This document shows positions 13,399 through 25,437 of a stretch of DNA of 64,000 nucleotides, piece by piece; position 1 is the stretch's first letter; each line of letters opens with the position of its first letter. The position numbers and the translations under genes are program-made. Source of the DNA: Parapristionchus giblindavisi (lineage: Eukaryota > Nematoda > Chromadorea > Rhabditida > Diplogasteridae); NCBI GenBank assembly GCA_943737045.1, contig CALSFV010000006.1:1612001-1676000 (forward strand), written 5' to 3'. The notes under the pieces were generated by a model, which did no database searches, was not told where the DNA came from, and was given only the letters and a program-made list of their open reading frames with translations.

Positions 13399-15936
13399 CA
13401 CGGGTCTCCTGTAAAAGTGTAGCAACGCCTGCCACTAGGAAAAATTTTTTGTCTCCGATTTCGATGAAAGTCCTATGGTAGATGTGGTCGGGGGTCATGA
13501 GAAGGCCTAGCTACTTGATTGGGCCAAAATCGCAGATTATCGATTTTTTTGTGACCTACCACATAAACGATCATAACTCGGTCAATTTTGATCGGACAGT
13601 GAGCATAGAGGTGTCATTCGAACCATATTTTAAAGCTCTACAAAAAAGCTCTTTATGAGCAGTTCGCTGCTAATTCATCTTTAGGGCGAAAAACGCGAAA
13701 AACACTTTTTCTTATCATAAAAGTAAAATTTTCTCGAAAAATTTTTCTTGACCCCATCCATTTTATTGCAAAAATTATGTCTTCAAACCACGCCCAATAT
13801 TACTATCTAGCTCATTGCCCGTATCTCTTGGCCCCTAGGGTCGATTACTAGATAGCTCACGGACTTAGTCTATTTTTTATCAATTTCGGTTTTTTTATCG
13901 TATCTCACTTCAAAGTTGTCCAATTACCTTTTCAAAAAAATAGAAATGATTCTCTCGAAAAGGAGATTGAAAAGTTTACTGTTCTCCAAATTCCTAGATC
14001 AAGCCATTTTCGAGTTATCAAAGGAAAACTGCTCCAATTTCGATTTTTTACCGTTTTCACGCGTTGAACAGAGAATGCTATCAATTCGACAAATAAGTTT
14101 AATTCATAATAGAAATTGCAATATAATTGAGCAAACATTGTGCACATGTCATCACTGGTCAAATAGGAGGGTAGTTGATAAGTCCGGGGCGTCGTCCGAG
14201 AACAAAGTCTTCATCTCTGAATGCATCCAATCATAGATCGCATCCGAGGAGACGGTCAGATCATTCTCGTGCACTTGTACTTCGTCCTCAATCCCTCCTC
14301 CCTCTTCATCGCATTCCTCCTCCCAGTCTTTGATGAAATCCAATGCCAGTGCCGCGTCTCTCCGAGTTCTCGACTTGCCCTTCTTCACAGCTTCCCCCTT
14401 CTTCTTAGCAAGAAGAGTCCGAATGCAGTTCTTGATCTGATCGTGGGACATCCTGTTTGCTGGCATGATATCCGTTCTGGCCTTCATTCTCTTCTCGACT
14501 TCTTCTGCTCTCAGCTTGTTTCTGGCAGCGTAGAACTCCTCGAAGAGATCCACCACCATCTGCTTGGCAACGGGGTCGTAGGGTGCACTCTTCTTCCGAA
14601 TGCGAAGTGCCCATCCTATGGGTCGCGGATGCTTTGGCGCTTGCTCGTATTCCTTGAACGATTCCGATAGGGGACCGATTCCGACTCCTTGCTGAACCTC
14701 CTCGTGCATTCTCTTGTACAGTCCAAGGGCGAAATCCATCATAGACACTCTCTCGGGTCTGATCTTGTGCTCTCCTCTATCCCAGTGTCGCTCGAGGTTC
14801 CAGTGACGGAGGAAAGTGGCCGAGCATTTACTGCATACGAAAAGCGGATTCGGGTCAGAGTCGGAGACGTGCGCGGGAGCCTTTCCAGTCACAATTTCAT
14901 CATCGACATTATCGGGCTCAGAAGTGGTGACCTTCTTCGTAGGGAAGAACCAGTAGTGGGGCTCTTCTCCATTGACGATCTTCTTCTCGTCCTCCTCCCT
15001 CAGGCCAGCTCTCCACAACTTCCCTCCATGGCTATGCCATTGGATGGAACTGTCGATTCCTTTCAGTCCCTTCACTCTCATTCCATCTCCAATTCCTCTG
15101 AATCTCCAAAAAAACAAGCGCACTCGTTCCAATAGATAACTGCTTTCTCTCGCATTGTTAAATAGAGAAGAGGAGGGGGAGTTTACGAACAAATACAATA
15201 CATGAAAAGTAAAAAAAATTAAACTATTACTATCGTGCGAATGCAATATTGTCTCTGTTCAACGCGTGAAAACGGTAAAAAATCGAAATTGGAGCAGTTT
15301 TCCTTTGATAACTCGAAAATGGCTTGATCTAGGAATTTGGAGAACAGTAAACTTTTCAATCTCCTTTTCGAGAGAATCATTTCTATTTTTTTGAAAAGGT
15401 AATTGGACAACTTTGAAGTGAGATACGATAAAAAAACCGAAATTGATAAAAAATAGACTAAGTCCGTGAGCTATCTAGTAATCGACCCTAGGGGCCAAGA
15501 GATACGGGCAATGAGCTAGATAGTAATATTGGGCGTGGTTTGAAGACATAATTTTTGCAATAAAATGGATGGGGTCAAGAAAAATTTTTCGAGAAAATTT
15601 TACTTTTATGATAAGAAAAAGTGTTTTTCGCGTTTTTCGCCCTAAAGATGAATTAGCAGCGAACTGCTCATAAAGAGCTTTTTTGTAGAGCTTTAAAATA
15701 TGGTTCGAATGACACCTCTATGCTCACTGTCCGATCAAAATTGACCGAGTTATGATCGTTTATGTGGTAGGTCACAAAAAAATCGATAATCTGCGATTTT
15801 GGCCCAATCAAGTAGCTAGGCCTTCTCATGACCCCCGACCACATCTACCATAGGACTTTCATCGAAATCGGAGACAAAAAATTTTTCCTAGTGGCAAGAA
15901 GGGTCGATTTTGCTACACTTTTACAGGAGACCCGTG
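13399..15936 (-). mobile_element. Zinc-finger-carrying long-TIR element, copy 2
   Basis: 2538 bp, same ends and core as copy 1. The right arm has the GATGGGGTCAAG and CTTTTATGATAAG variants, as in copy 1. Confidence 0.93.
14152..15081 (-). CDS. Element zinc-finger protein, copy 2
   Basis: Encodes the same 309 aa product as copy 1. The only coding difference noticed is synonymous: the Leu codon before AlaLysLys is CTT here (AGCAAG on the plus strand) against CTC in copies 1 and 4. The reading frame is intact. Confidence 0.75.
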   Translation of the reverse strand: MRVKGLKGIDSSIQWHSHGGKLWRAGLREEDEKKIVNGEEPHYWFFPTKKVTTSEPDNVDDEIVTGKAPAHVSDSDPNPLFVCSKCSATFLRHWNLERHWDRGEHKIRPERVSMMDFALGLYKRMHEEVQQGVGIGPLSESFKEYEQAPKHPRPIGWALRIRKKSAPYDPVAKQMVVDLFEEFYAARNKLRAEEVEKRMKARTDIMPANRMSHDQIKNCIRTLLAKKKGEAVKKGKSRTRRDAALALDFIKDWEEECDEEGGGIEDEVQVHENDLTVSSDAIYDWMHSEMKTLFSDDAPDLSTTLLFDQ

Positions 15937-17332
15937 ATACAGTACTGAGAGAAGATCAAAGATTAAAATCACAACAGCACGTAAACATCTTTATTCGATA
16001 TCGGTCAATCAATAATTCACTGCATTACCTTGTGGAGTTTACATCGCTGTAGATCAATAAATATGATGCGTGAAGGCCTCATACTTCTCGAAAGACTCGG
16101 TCTGAAACTATAGATATATAATTAAATCCATTATATTCGTCTTCATCACAAATAGAGTATCATTATACGATATAATACTGAGAGAAGATCAAAGATCACA
16201 ACAACACATAAACATCTTTATTCGATATCGATCAATCAATAATTCACTGTATTACCTTGTGGAGTTTACATCGCTGTAGATCAATAAATATGATGCGTGA
16301 AGGCCTCATACTTCTCGAAAGACTCGGTCTGAAACAATAGATATATAATTAAATCCGTTATTTTCGTCTTCATCACAAATAGAGTATCATAATACGATAC
16401 AGTACTGAGAGAAGATCAAAGATTAAAATCACAACAACACGTAAACATCTTTATTCGATATCGGTCAATCAATAATTCACTGCATTACCTTGTGGAGTTT
16501 ACATCGCTGTAGACCAATCAATATGAGGAGTGAAGGCCTCATGCTTCTCGAAAGACTCGGTCTGAAACAATTGATATATAATTAAATCCATTATGTTCGT
16601 CTTCATCACAAATACAGTATCATAATACGATACAGTACTGAGAGAAGATTTAAGATTAAAATCACAACAACACAAAAACATCTTTATTCGGTATCGGTCA
16701 ATCAATAATTCACTGTATTACCTTGTGGAGTTTACATCGCTGTAGACCAATCAATATGAGGAGCGAAGGCCTCATACTTCTCGAAAGACTCGGTCTGAAA
16801 CAATTGATATATAATTAAATCCATTATGTTCGTCTTCATCACAAATACAGTATCATAATACGATACATTACTGAGAGAAGATTTAAGATTAAAATCACAA
16901 CAACACAAAAACATCTTTATTCGGTATCGGTCAATCAAAAATTCACTGTATTACCTTGTGGAGTTTACATCGCTGTAGACCAATCAATATGAGGAGTGAA
17001 GGCCTCATGCTTCTCGAAAGACTCGGTCTGAAACAATAGATATATAATTAAATCCATTATATTCGTCTTCATCACAAATACAGTATCATAATACGATACA
17101 GTACTGAGAGAAGATTTAAGATTAAAATCACAACAACACAAAAACATCTTTATTCGGTATCGGTCAATCAAAAATTCACTGCATTACCTTGTGGAGTTTA
17201 CATCGCTGTAGACCAATCAATATGAGGAGTGAAGGCCTCATACTTCTCGAAAGACTCGGTCTGAAACAATAGATATATAATTAAATCCATTATATTCGTC
17301 TTCATCACAAATAGAGTATGATTATACGATAC
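15937..17332 (-). repeat. Satellite spacer between copies 2 and 3 (6 monomers)
   Basis: 1396 bp, about six monomers. It begins and ends with the same variants as the previous spacer and contains one extra monomer near the right end, consistent with unequal exchange inside the array. Confidence 0.95.
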
Positions 17333-19869
17333 CACGGGTCTCCTGTAAAAGTGTAGCAACGCCTGCCACTAGGAAAAATTTTTTGTCTCCGATTTCGATG
17401 AAAGTCCTATGGTAGATGTGGTCGGGGGTCATGAGAAGGCCTAGCTACTTGATTGGGCCAAAATCGCAGATTATCGATTTTTTTGTGACCTACCACATAA
17501 ACGATCATAACTCGGTCAATTTTGATCGGACAGTGAGCATAGAGGTGTCATTCGAACCATATTTTAAAGCTCTACAAAAAAGCTCTTTATGAGCAGTTCG
17601 CTGCTAATTCATCTTTAGGGCGAAAAACGCGAAAAACACTTTTTCTTATCATAAAAGTAAAATTTTCTCGAAAAATTTTTCTTGACCCCATCCATTTTAT
17701 TGCAAAAATTATGTCTTCAAACCACGCCCAATATTACTATCTAGCTCATTGCCCGTATCTCTTGGCCCCTAGGGTCGATTACTAGATAGCTCACGGACTT
17801 AGTCTATTTTTTATCAATTTCGGTTTTTTTATCGTATCTCACTTCAAAGTTGTCCAATTACCTTTTCAAAAAAATAGAAATGATTCTCTCGAAAAGGAGA
17901 TTGAAAAGTTTACTGTTCTCCAAATTCCTAGATCAAGCCATTTTCGAGTTATCAAAGGAAAACTGCTCCAATTTCGATTTTTTACCGTTTTCACGCGTTG
18001 AACAGAGAATGCTATCAATTCGACAAATAAGTTTAATTCATAATAGAAATTGCAATATAATTGAGCAAACATTGTGCACATGTCATCACTGGTCAAATAG
18101 GAGGGTAGTTGATAAGTCCGGGGCGTCGTCCGAGAACAAAGTCTTCATCTCTGAATGCATCCAATCATAGATCGCATCCGAGGAGACGGTCAGATCATTC
18201 TCGTGCACTTGTACTTCGTCCTCAATCCCTCCTCCCTCTTCATCGCATTCCTCCTCCCAGTCTTTGATGAAATCCAATGCCAGTGCCGCGTCTCTCCGAG
18301 TTCTCGACTTGCCCTTCTTCACAGCTTCCCCCTTCTTCTTAGCAAGAAGAGTCCGAATGCAGTTCTTGATCTGATCGTGGGACATCCTGTTTGCTGGCAT
18401 GATATCCGTTCTGGCCTTCATTCTCTTCTCGACTTCTTCTGCTCTCAGCTTGTTTCTGGCAGCGTAGAACTCCTCGAAGAGATCCACCACCATCTGCTTG
18501 GCAACGGGGTCGTAGGGTGCACTCTTCTTCCGAATGCGAAGTGCCCATCCTATGGGTCGCGGATGCTTTGGCGCTTGCTCGTATTCCTTGAACGATTCCG
18601 ATAGGGGACCGATTCCGACTCCTTGCTGAACCTCCTCGTGCATTCTCTTGTACAGTCCAAGGGCGAAATCCATCATAGACACTCTCTCGGGTCTGATCTT
18701 GTGCTCTCCTCTATCCCAGTGTCGCTCGAGGTTCCAGTGACGGAGGAAAGTGGCCGAGCATTTACTGCATACGAAAAGCGGATTCGGGTCAGAGTCGGAG
18801 ACGTGCGCGGGAGCCTTTCCAGTCACAATTTCATCATCGACATTATCGGGCTCAGAAGTGGTGACCTTCTTCGTAGGGAAGAACCAGTAGTGGGGCTCTT
18901 CTCCATTGACGATCTTCTTCTCGTCCTCCTCCCTCAGGCCAGCTCTCCACAACTTCCCTCCATGGCTATGCCATTGGATGGAACTGTCGATTCCTTTCAG
19001 TCCCTTCACTCTCATTCCATCTCCAATTCCTCTGAATCTCCAAAAAAACAAGCGCACTCGTTCCAATAGATAACTGCTTTCTCTCGCATTGTTAAATAGA
19101 GAAGAGGAGGGGGAGTTTACGAACAAATACAATACATGAAAAGTAAAAAAAATTAAACTATTACTATCGTGCGAATGCAATATTGTCTCTGTTCAACGCG
19201 TGAAAACGGTAAAAAATCGAAATTGGAGCAGTTTTCCTTTGATAACTCGAAAATGGCTTGATCTAGGAATTTGGAGAACAGTAAACTTTTCAATCTCCTT
19301 TTCGAGAGAATCATTTCTATTTTTTTGAAAAGGTAATTGGACAACTTTGAAGTGAGATACGATAAAAAAACCGAAATTGATAAAAAATAGACTAAGTCCG
19401 TGAGCTATCTAGTAATCGACCCTAGGGGCCAAGAGATACGGGCAATGAGCTAGATAGTAATATTGGGCGTGGTTTGAAGACATAATTTTTGCAATAAAAT
19501 GGATGGGTCAAGAAAAATTTTTCGAGAAAATTTTACTTTTTTGATAAGAAAAAGTGTTTTTCGCGTTTTTCGCCCTAAAGATGAATTAGCAGCGAACTGC
19601 TCATAAAGAGCTTTTTTGTAGAGCTTTAAAATATGGTTCGAATGACACCTCTATGCTCACTGTCCGATCAAAATTGACCGAGTTATGATCGTTTATGTGG
19701 TAGGTCACAAAAAAATCGATAATCTGCGATTTTGGCCCAATCAAGTAGCTAGGCCTTCTCATGACCCCCGACCACATCTACCATAGGACTTTCATCGAAA
19801 TCGGAGACAAAAAATTTTTCCTAGTGGCAAGAAGGGTCGATTTTGCTACACTTTTACAGGAGACCCGTG
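17333..19869 (-). mobile_element. Zinc-finger-carrying long-TIR element, copy 3
   Basis: 2537 bp. The right arm carries two derived changes shared with copies 4 and 5: one G lost (GATGGGTCAAG) and T in place of A (CTTTTTTGATAAG). The left arm keeps the ancestral CTTATCATAAAAG. Confidence 0.93.
18086..19015 (-). CDS. Element zinc-finger protein, copy 3
   Basis: Intact 309-codon frame with the same predicted product as copy 1. It carries the CTT Leu codon variant shared with copies 2 and 5. Confidence 0.75.
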   Translation of the reverse strand: MRVKGLKGIDSSIQWHSHGGKLWRAGLREEDEKKIVNGEEPHYWFFPTKKVTTSEPDNVDDEIVTGKAPAHVSDSDPNPLFVCSKCSATFLRHWNLERHWDRGEHKIRPERVSMMDFALGLYKRMHEEVQQGVGIGPLSESFKEYEQAPKHPRPIGWALRIRKKSAPYDPVAKQMVVDLFEEFYAARNKLRAEEVEKRMKARTDIMPANRMSHDQIKNCIRTLLAKKKGEAVKKGKSRTRRDAALALDFIKDWEEECDEEGGGIEDEVQVHENDLTVSSDAIYDWMHSEMKTLFSDDAPDLSTTLLFDQ

Positions 19870-21504
19870 ATACAGTACTGAGAGAAGATCAAAGATTAAA
19901 ATCACAACAGCACGTAAACATCTTTATTCGATATCGGTCAATCAATAATTCACTGTATTACCTTGTGGAGTTTACATCGCTGTAGACCAATCAATATGAG
20001 GAGCGAAGGCCTCATACTTCTCGAAAGACTCGGTCTGAAACAATTGATATATAATTAAATCCATTATGTTCGTCTTCATCACAAATACAGTATCATAATA
20101 CGATACATTACTGAGAGAAGATTTAAGATTAAAATCACAACAACACAAAAACATCTTTATTCGGTATCGGTCAATCAAAAATTCACTGTATTACCTTGTG
20201 GAGTTTACATCGCTGTAGACCAATCAATATGAGGAGTGAAGGCCTCATGCTTCTCGAAAGACTCGGTCTGAAACAATAGATATATAATTAAATCCGTTAT
20301 TTTCGTCTTCATCACAAATACAGTATCATAATACGATACATTACTGAGAGAAGATTTAAGATTAAAATCACAACAACACAAAAACATCTTTATTCGGTAT
20401 CGGTCAATCAAAAATTCACTGTATTACCTTGTGGAGTTTACATCGCTGTAGATCAATAAATATGATGCGTGAAGGCCTCATACTTCTCGAAAGACTCGGT
20501 CTGAAACAATAGATATATAATTAAATCCGTTATTTTCGTCTTCATCACAAATAGAGTATCATAATACGATACAGTACTGAGAGAAGATCAAAGATTAAAA
20601 TCACAACAACACGTAAACATCTTTATTCGATATCGGTCAATCAATAATTCACTGCATTACCTTGTGGAGTTTACATCGCTGTAGACCAATCAATATGAGG
20701 AGTGAAGGCCTCATGCTTCTCGAAAGACTCGGTCTGAAACAATTGATATATAATTAAATCCATTATGTTCGTCTTCATCACAAATACAGTATCATAATAC
20801 GATACAGTACTGAGAGAAGATTTAAGATTAAAATCACAACAACACAAAAACATCTTTATTCGGTATCGGTCAATCAATAATTCACTGTATTACCTTGTGG
20901 AGTTTACATCGCTGTAGACCAATCAATATGAGGAGCGAAGGCCTCATACTTCTCGAAAGACTCGGTCTGAAACAATTGATATATAATTAAATCCATTATG
21001 TTCGTCTTCATCACAAATACAGTATCATAATACGATACATTACTGAGAGAAGATTTAAGATTAAAATCACAACAACACAAAAACATCTTTATTCGGTATC
21101 GGTCAATCAAAAATTCACTGTATTACCTTGTGGAGTTTACATCGCTGTAGACCAATCAATATGAGGAGTGAAGGCCTCATGCTTCTCGAAAGACTCGGTC
21201 TGAAACAATAGATATATAATTAAATCCATTATATTCGTCTTCATCACAAATACAGTATCATAATACGATACAGTACTGAGAGAAGATTTAAGATTAAAAT
21301 CACAACAACACAAAAACATCTTTATTCGGTATCGGTCAATCAAAAATTCACTGCATTACCTTGTGGAGTTTACATCGCTGTAGACCAATCAATATGAGGA
21401 GTGAAGGCCTCATACTTCTCGAAAGACTCGGTCTGAAACAATAGATATATAATTAAATCCATTATATTCGTCTTCATCACAAATAGAGTATGATTATACG
21501 ATAC
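19870..21504 (-). repeat. Satellite spacer between copies 3 and 4 (7 monomers)
   Basis: 1635 bp, about seven monomers, the longest spacer. The order of variant monomers differs from the other spacers at its left end (the first monomer has CTGTATTACC where the others have CTGCATTACC), indicating an internal duplication. Confidence 0.95.
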
Positions 21505-24041
21505 CACGGGTCTCCTGTAAAAGTGTAGCAACGCCTGCCACTAGGAAAAATTTTTTGTCTCCGATTTCGATGAAAGTCCTATGGTAGATGTGGTCGGGGG
21601 TCATGAGAAGGCCTAGCTACTTGATTGGGCCAAAATCGCAGATTATCGATTTTTTTGTGACCTACCACATAAACGATCATAACTCGGTCAATTTTGATCG
21701 GACAGTGAGCATAGAGGTGTCATTCGAACCATATTTTAAAGCTCTACAAAAAAGCTCTTTATGAGCAGTTCGCTGCTAATTCATCTTTAGGGCGAAAAAC
21801 GCGAAAAACACTTTTTCTTATCATAAAAGTAAAATTTTCTCGAAAAATTTTTCTTGACCCCATCCATTTTATTGCAAAAATTATGTCTTCAAACCACGCC
21901 CAATATTACTATCTAGCTCATTGCCCGTATCTCTTGGCCCCTAGGGTCGATTACTAGATAGCTCACGGACTTAGTCTATTTTTTATCAATTTCGGTTTTT
22001 TTATCGTATCTCACTTCAAAGTTGTCCAATTACCTTTTCAAAAAAATAGAAATGATTCTCTCGAAAAGGAGATTGAAAAGTTTACTGTTCTCCAAATTCC
22101 TAGATCAAGCCATTTTCGAGTTATCAAAGGAAAACTGCTCCAATTTCGATTTTTTACCGTTTTCACGCGTTGAACAGAGAATGCTATCAATTCGACAAAT
22201 AAGTTTAATTCATAATAGAAATTGCAATATAATTGAGCAAACATTGTGCACATGTCATCACTGGTCAAATAGGAGGGTAGTTGATAAGTCCGGGGCGTCG
22301 TCCGAGAACAAAGTCTTCATCTCTGAATGCATCCAATCATAGATCGCATCCGAGGAGACGGTCAGATCATTCTCGTGCACTTGTACTTCGTCCTCAATCC
22401 CTCCTCCCTCTTCATCGCATTCCTCCTCCCAGTCTTTGATGAAATCCAATGCCAGTGCCGCGTCTCTCCGAGTTCTCGACTTGCCCTTCTTCACAGCTTC
22501 CCCCTTCTTCTTAGCGAGAAGAGTCCGAATGCAGTTCTTGATCTGATCGTGGGACATCCTGTTTGCTGGCATGATATCCGTTCTGGCCTTCATTCTCTTC
22601 TCGACTTCTTCTGCTCTCAGCTTGTTTCTGGCAGCGTAGAACTCCTCGAAGAGATCCACCACCATCTGCTTGGCAACGGGGTCGTAGGGTGCACTCTTCT
22701 TCCGAATGCGAAGTGCCCATCCTATGGGTCGCGGATGCTTTGGCGCTTGCTCGTATTCCTTGAACGATTCCGATAGGGGACCGATTCCGACTCCTTGCTG
22801 AACCTCCTCGTGCATTCTCTTGTACAGTCCAAGGGCGAAATCCATCATAGACACTCTCTCGGGTCTGATCTTGTGCTCTCCTCTATCCCAGTGTCGCTCG
22901 AGGTTCCAGTGACGGAGGAAAGTGGCCGAGCATTTACTGCATACGAAAAGCGGATTCGGGTCAGAGTCGGAGACGTGCGCGGGAGCCTTTCCAGTCACAA
23001 TTTCATCATCGACATTATCGGGCTCAGAAGTGGTGACCTTCTTCGTAGGGAAGAACCAGTAGTGGGGCTCTTCTCCATTGACGATCTTCTTCTCGTCCTC
23101 CTCCCTCAGGCCAGCTCTCCACAACTTCCCTCCATGGCTATGCCATTGGATGGAACTGTCGATTCCTTTCAGTCCCTTCACTCTCATTCCATCTCCAATT
23201 CCTCTGAATCTCCAAAAAAACAAGCGCACTCGTTCCAATAGATAACTGCTTTCTCTCGCATTGTTAAATAGAGAAGAGGAGGGGGAGTTTACGAACAAAT
23301 ACAATACATGAAAAGTAAAAAAAATTAAACTATTACTATCGTGCGAATGCAATATTGTCTCTGTTCAACGCGTGAAAACGGTAAAAAATCGAAATTGGAG
23401 CAGTTTTCCTTTGATAACTCGAAAATGGCTTGATCTAGGAATTTGGAGAACAGTAAACTTTTCAATCTCCTTTTCGAGAGAATCATTTCTATTTTTTTGA
23501 AAAGGTAATTGGACAACTTTGAAGTGAGATACGATAAAAAAACCGAAATTGATAAAAAATAGACTAAGTCCGTGAGCTATCTAGTAATCGACCCTAGGGG
23601 CCAAGAGATACGGGCAATGAGCTAGATAGTAATATTGGGCGTGGTTTGAAGACATAATTTTTGCAATAAAATGGATGGGTCAAGAAAAATTTTTCGAGAA
23701 AATTTTACTTTTTTGATAAGAAAAAGTGTTTTTCGCGTTTTTCGCCCTAAAGATGAATTAGCAGCGAACTGCTCATAAAGAGCTTTTTTGTAGAGCTTTA
23801 AAATATGGTTCGAATGACACCTCTATGCTCACTGTCCGATCAAAATTGACCGAGTTATGATCGTTTATGTGGTAGGTCACAAAAAAATCGATAATCTGCG
23901 ATTTTGGCCCAATCAAGTAGCTAGGCCTTCTCATGACCCCCGACCACATCTACCATAGGACTTTCATCGAAATCGGAGACAAAAAATTTTTCCTAGTGGC
24001 AAGAAGGGTCGATTTTGCTACACTTTTACAGGAGACCCGTG
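21505..24041 (-). mobile_element. Zinc-finger-carrying long-TIR element, copy 4
   Basis: 2537 bp. The right arm is of the copy 3/5 type, but the coding region carries the copy 1 synonymous variant, so this copy is mosaic. Confidence 0.93.
22258..23187 (-). CDS. Element zinc-finger protein, copy 4
   Basis: Intact 309-codon frame with the same predicted product as the other copies. The CTC Leu codon matches copy 1 rather than its neighbours. Confidence 0.75.
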   Translation of the reverse strand: MRVKGLKGIDSSIQWHSHGGKLWRAGLREEDEKKIVNGEEPHYWFFPTKKVTTSEPDNVDDEIVTGKAPAHVSDSDPNPLFVCSKCSATFLRHWNLERHWDRGEHKIRPERVSMMDFALGLYKRMHEEVQQGVGIGPLSESFKEYEQAPKHPRPIGWALRIRKKSAPYDPVAKQMVVDLFEEFYAARNKLRAEEVEKRMKARTDIMPANRMSHDQIKNCIRTLLAKKKGEAVKKGKSRTRRDAALALDFIKDWEEECDEEGGGIEDEVQVHENDLTVSSDAIYDWMHSEMKTLFSDDAPDLSTTLLFDQ

Positions 24042-25437
24042 ATACAGTACTGAGAGAAGATCAAAGATTAAAATCACAACAGCACGTAAACATCTTTATT
24101 CGATATCGGTCAATCAATAATTCACTGCATTACCTTGTGGAGTTTACATCGCTGTAGATCAATAAATATGATGCGTGAAGGCCTCATACTTCTCGAAAGA
24201 CTCGGTCTGAAACTATAGATATATAATTAAATCCATTATATTCGTCTTCATCACAAATAGAGTATCATTATACGATATAATACTGAGAGAAGATCAAAGA
24301 TCACAACAACACATAAACATCTTTATTCGATATCGATCAATCAATAATTCACTGTATTACCTTGTGGAGTTTACATCGCTGTAGATCAATAAATATGATG
24401 CGTGAAGGCCTCATACTTCTCGAAAGACTCGGTCTGAAACAATAGATATATAATTAAATCCGTTATTTTCGTCTTCATCACAAATAGAGTATCATAATAC
24501 GATACAGTACTGAGAGAAGATCAAAGATTAAAATCACAACAACACGTAAACATCTTTATTCGATATCGGTCAATCAATAATTCACTGCATTACCTTGTGG
24601 AGTTTACATCGCTGTAGACCAATCAATATGAGGAGTGAAGGCCTCATGCTTCTCGAAAGACTCGGTCTGAAACAATTGATATATAATTAAATCCATTATG
24701 TTCGTCTTCATCACAAATACAGTATCATAATACGATACAGTACTGAGAGAAGATTTAAGATTAAAATCACAACAACACAAAAACATCTTTATTCGGTATC
24801 GGTCAATCAATAATTCACTGTATTACCTTGTGGAGTTTACATCGCTGTAGACCAATCAATATGAGGAGCGAAGGCCTCATACTTCTCGAAAGACTCGGTC
24901 TGAAACAATTGATATATAATTAAATCCATTATGTTCGTCTTCATCACAAATACAGTATCATAATACGATACATTACTGAGAGAAGATTTAAGATTAAAAT
25001 CACAACAACACAAAAACATCTTTATTCGGTATCGGTCAATCAAAAATTCACTGTATTACCTTGTGGAGTTTACATCGCTGTAGACCAATCAATATGAGGA
25101 GTGAAGGCCTCATGCTTCTCGAAAGACTCGGTCTGAAACAATAGATATATAATTAAATCCATTATATTCGTCTTCATCACAAATACAGTATCATAATACG
25201 ATACAGTACTGAGAGAAGATTTAAGATTAAAATCACAACAACACAAAAACATCTTTATTCGGTATCGGTCAATCAATAATTCACTGTATGACCTTGTGGA
25301 GTTTACATCGCTGTAGACCAATCAATATGAGGAGCGAAGGCCTCATACTTCTCGAAAGACTCGGTCTGAAACAATTGATATATAATTAAATCCATTATGT
25401 TCGTCTTCATCACAAATAGAGTATGATTATACGATAC
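24042..25437 (-). repeat. Satellite spacer between copies 4 and 5 (6 monomers)
   Basis: 1396 bp, about six monomers. The last monomer reads CATTATGTTCGTC upstream of the GTATGATTATACGATAC flank where the other left flanks read CATTATATTCGTC, so an exchange occurred within about 50 bp of copy 5. Confidence 0.95.
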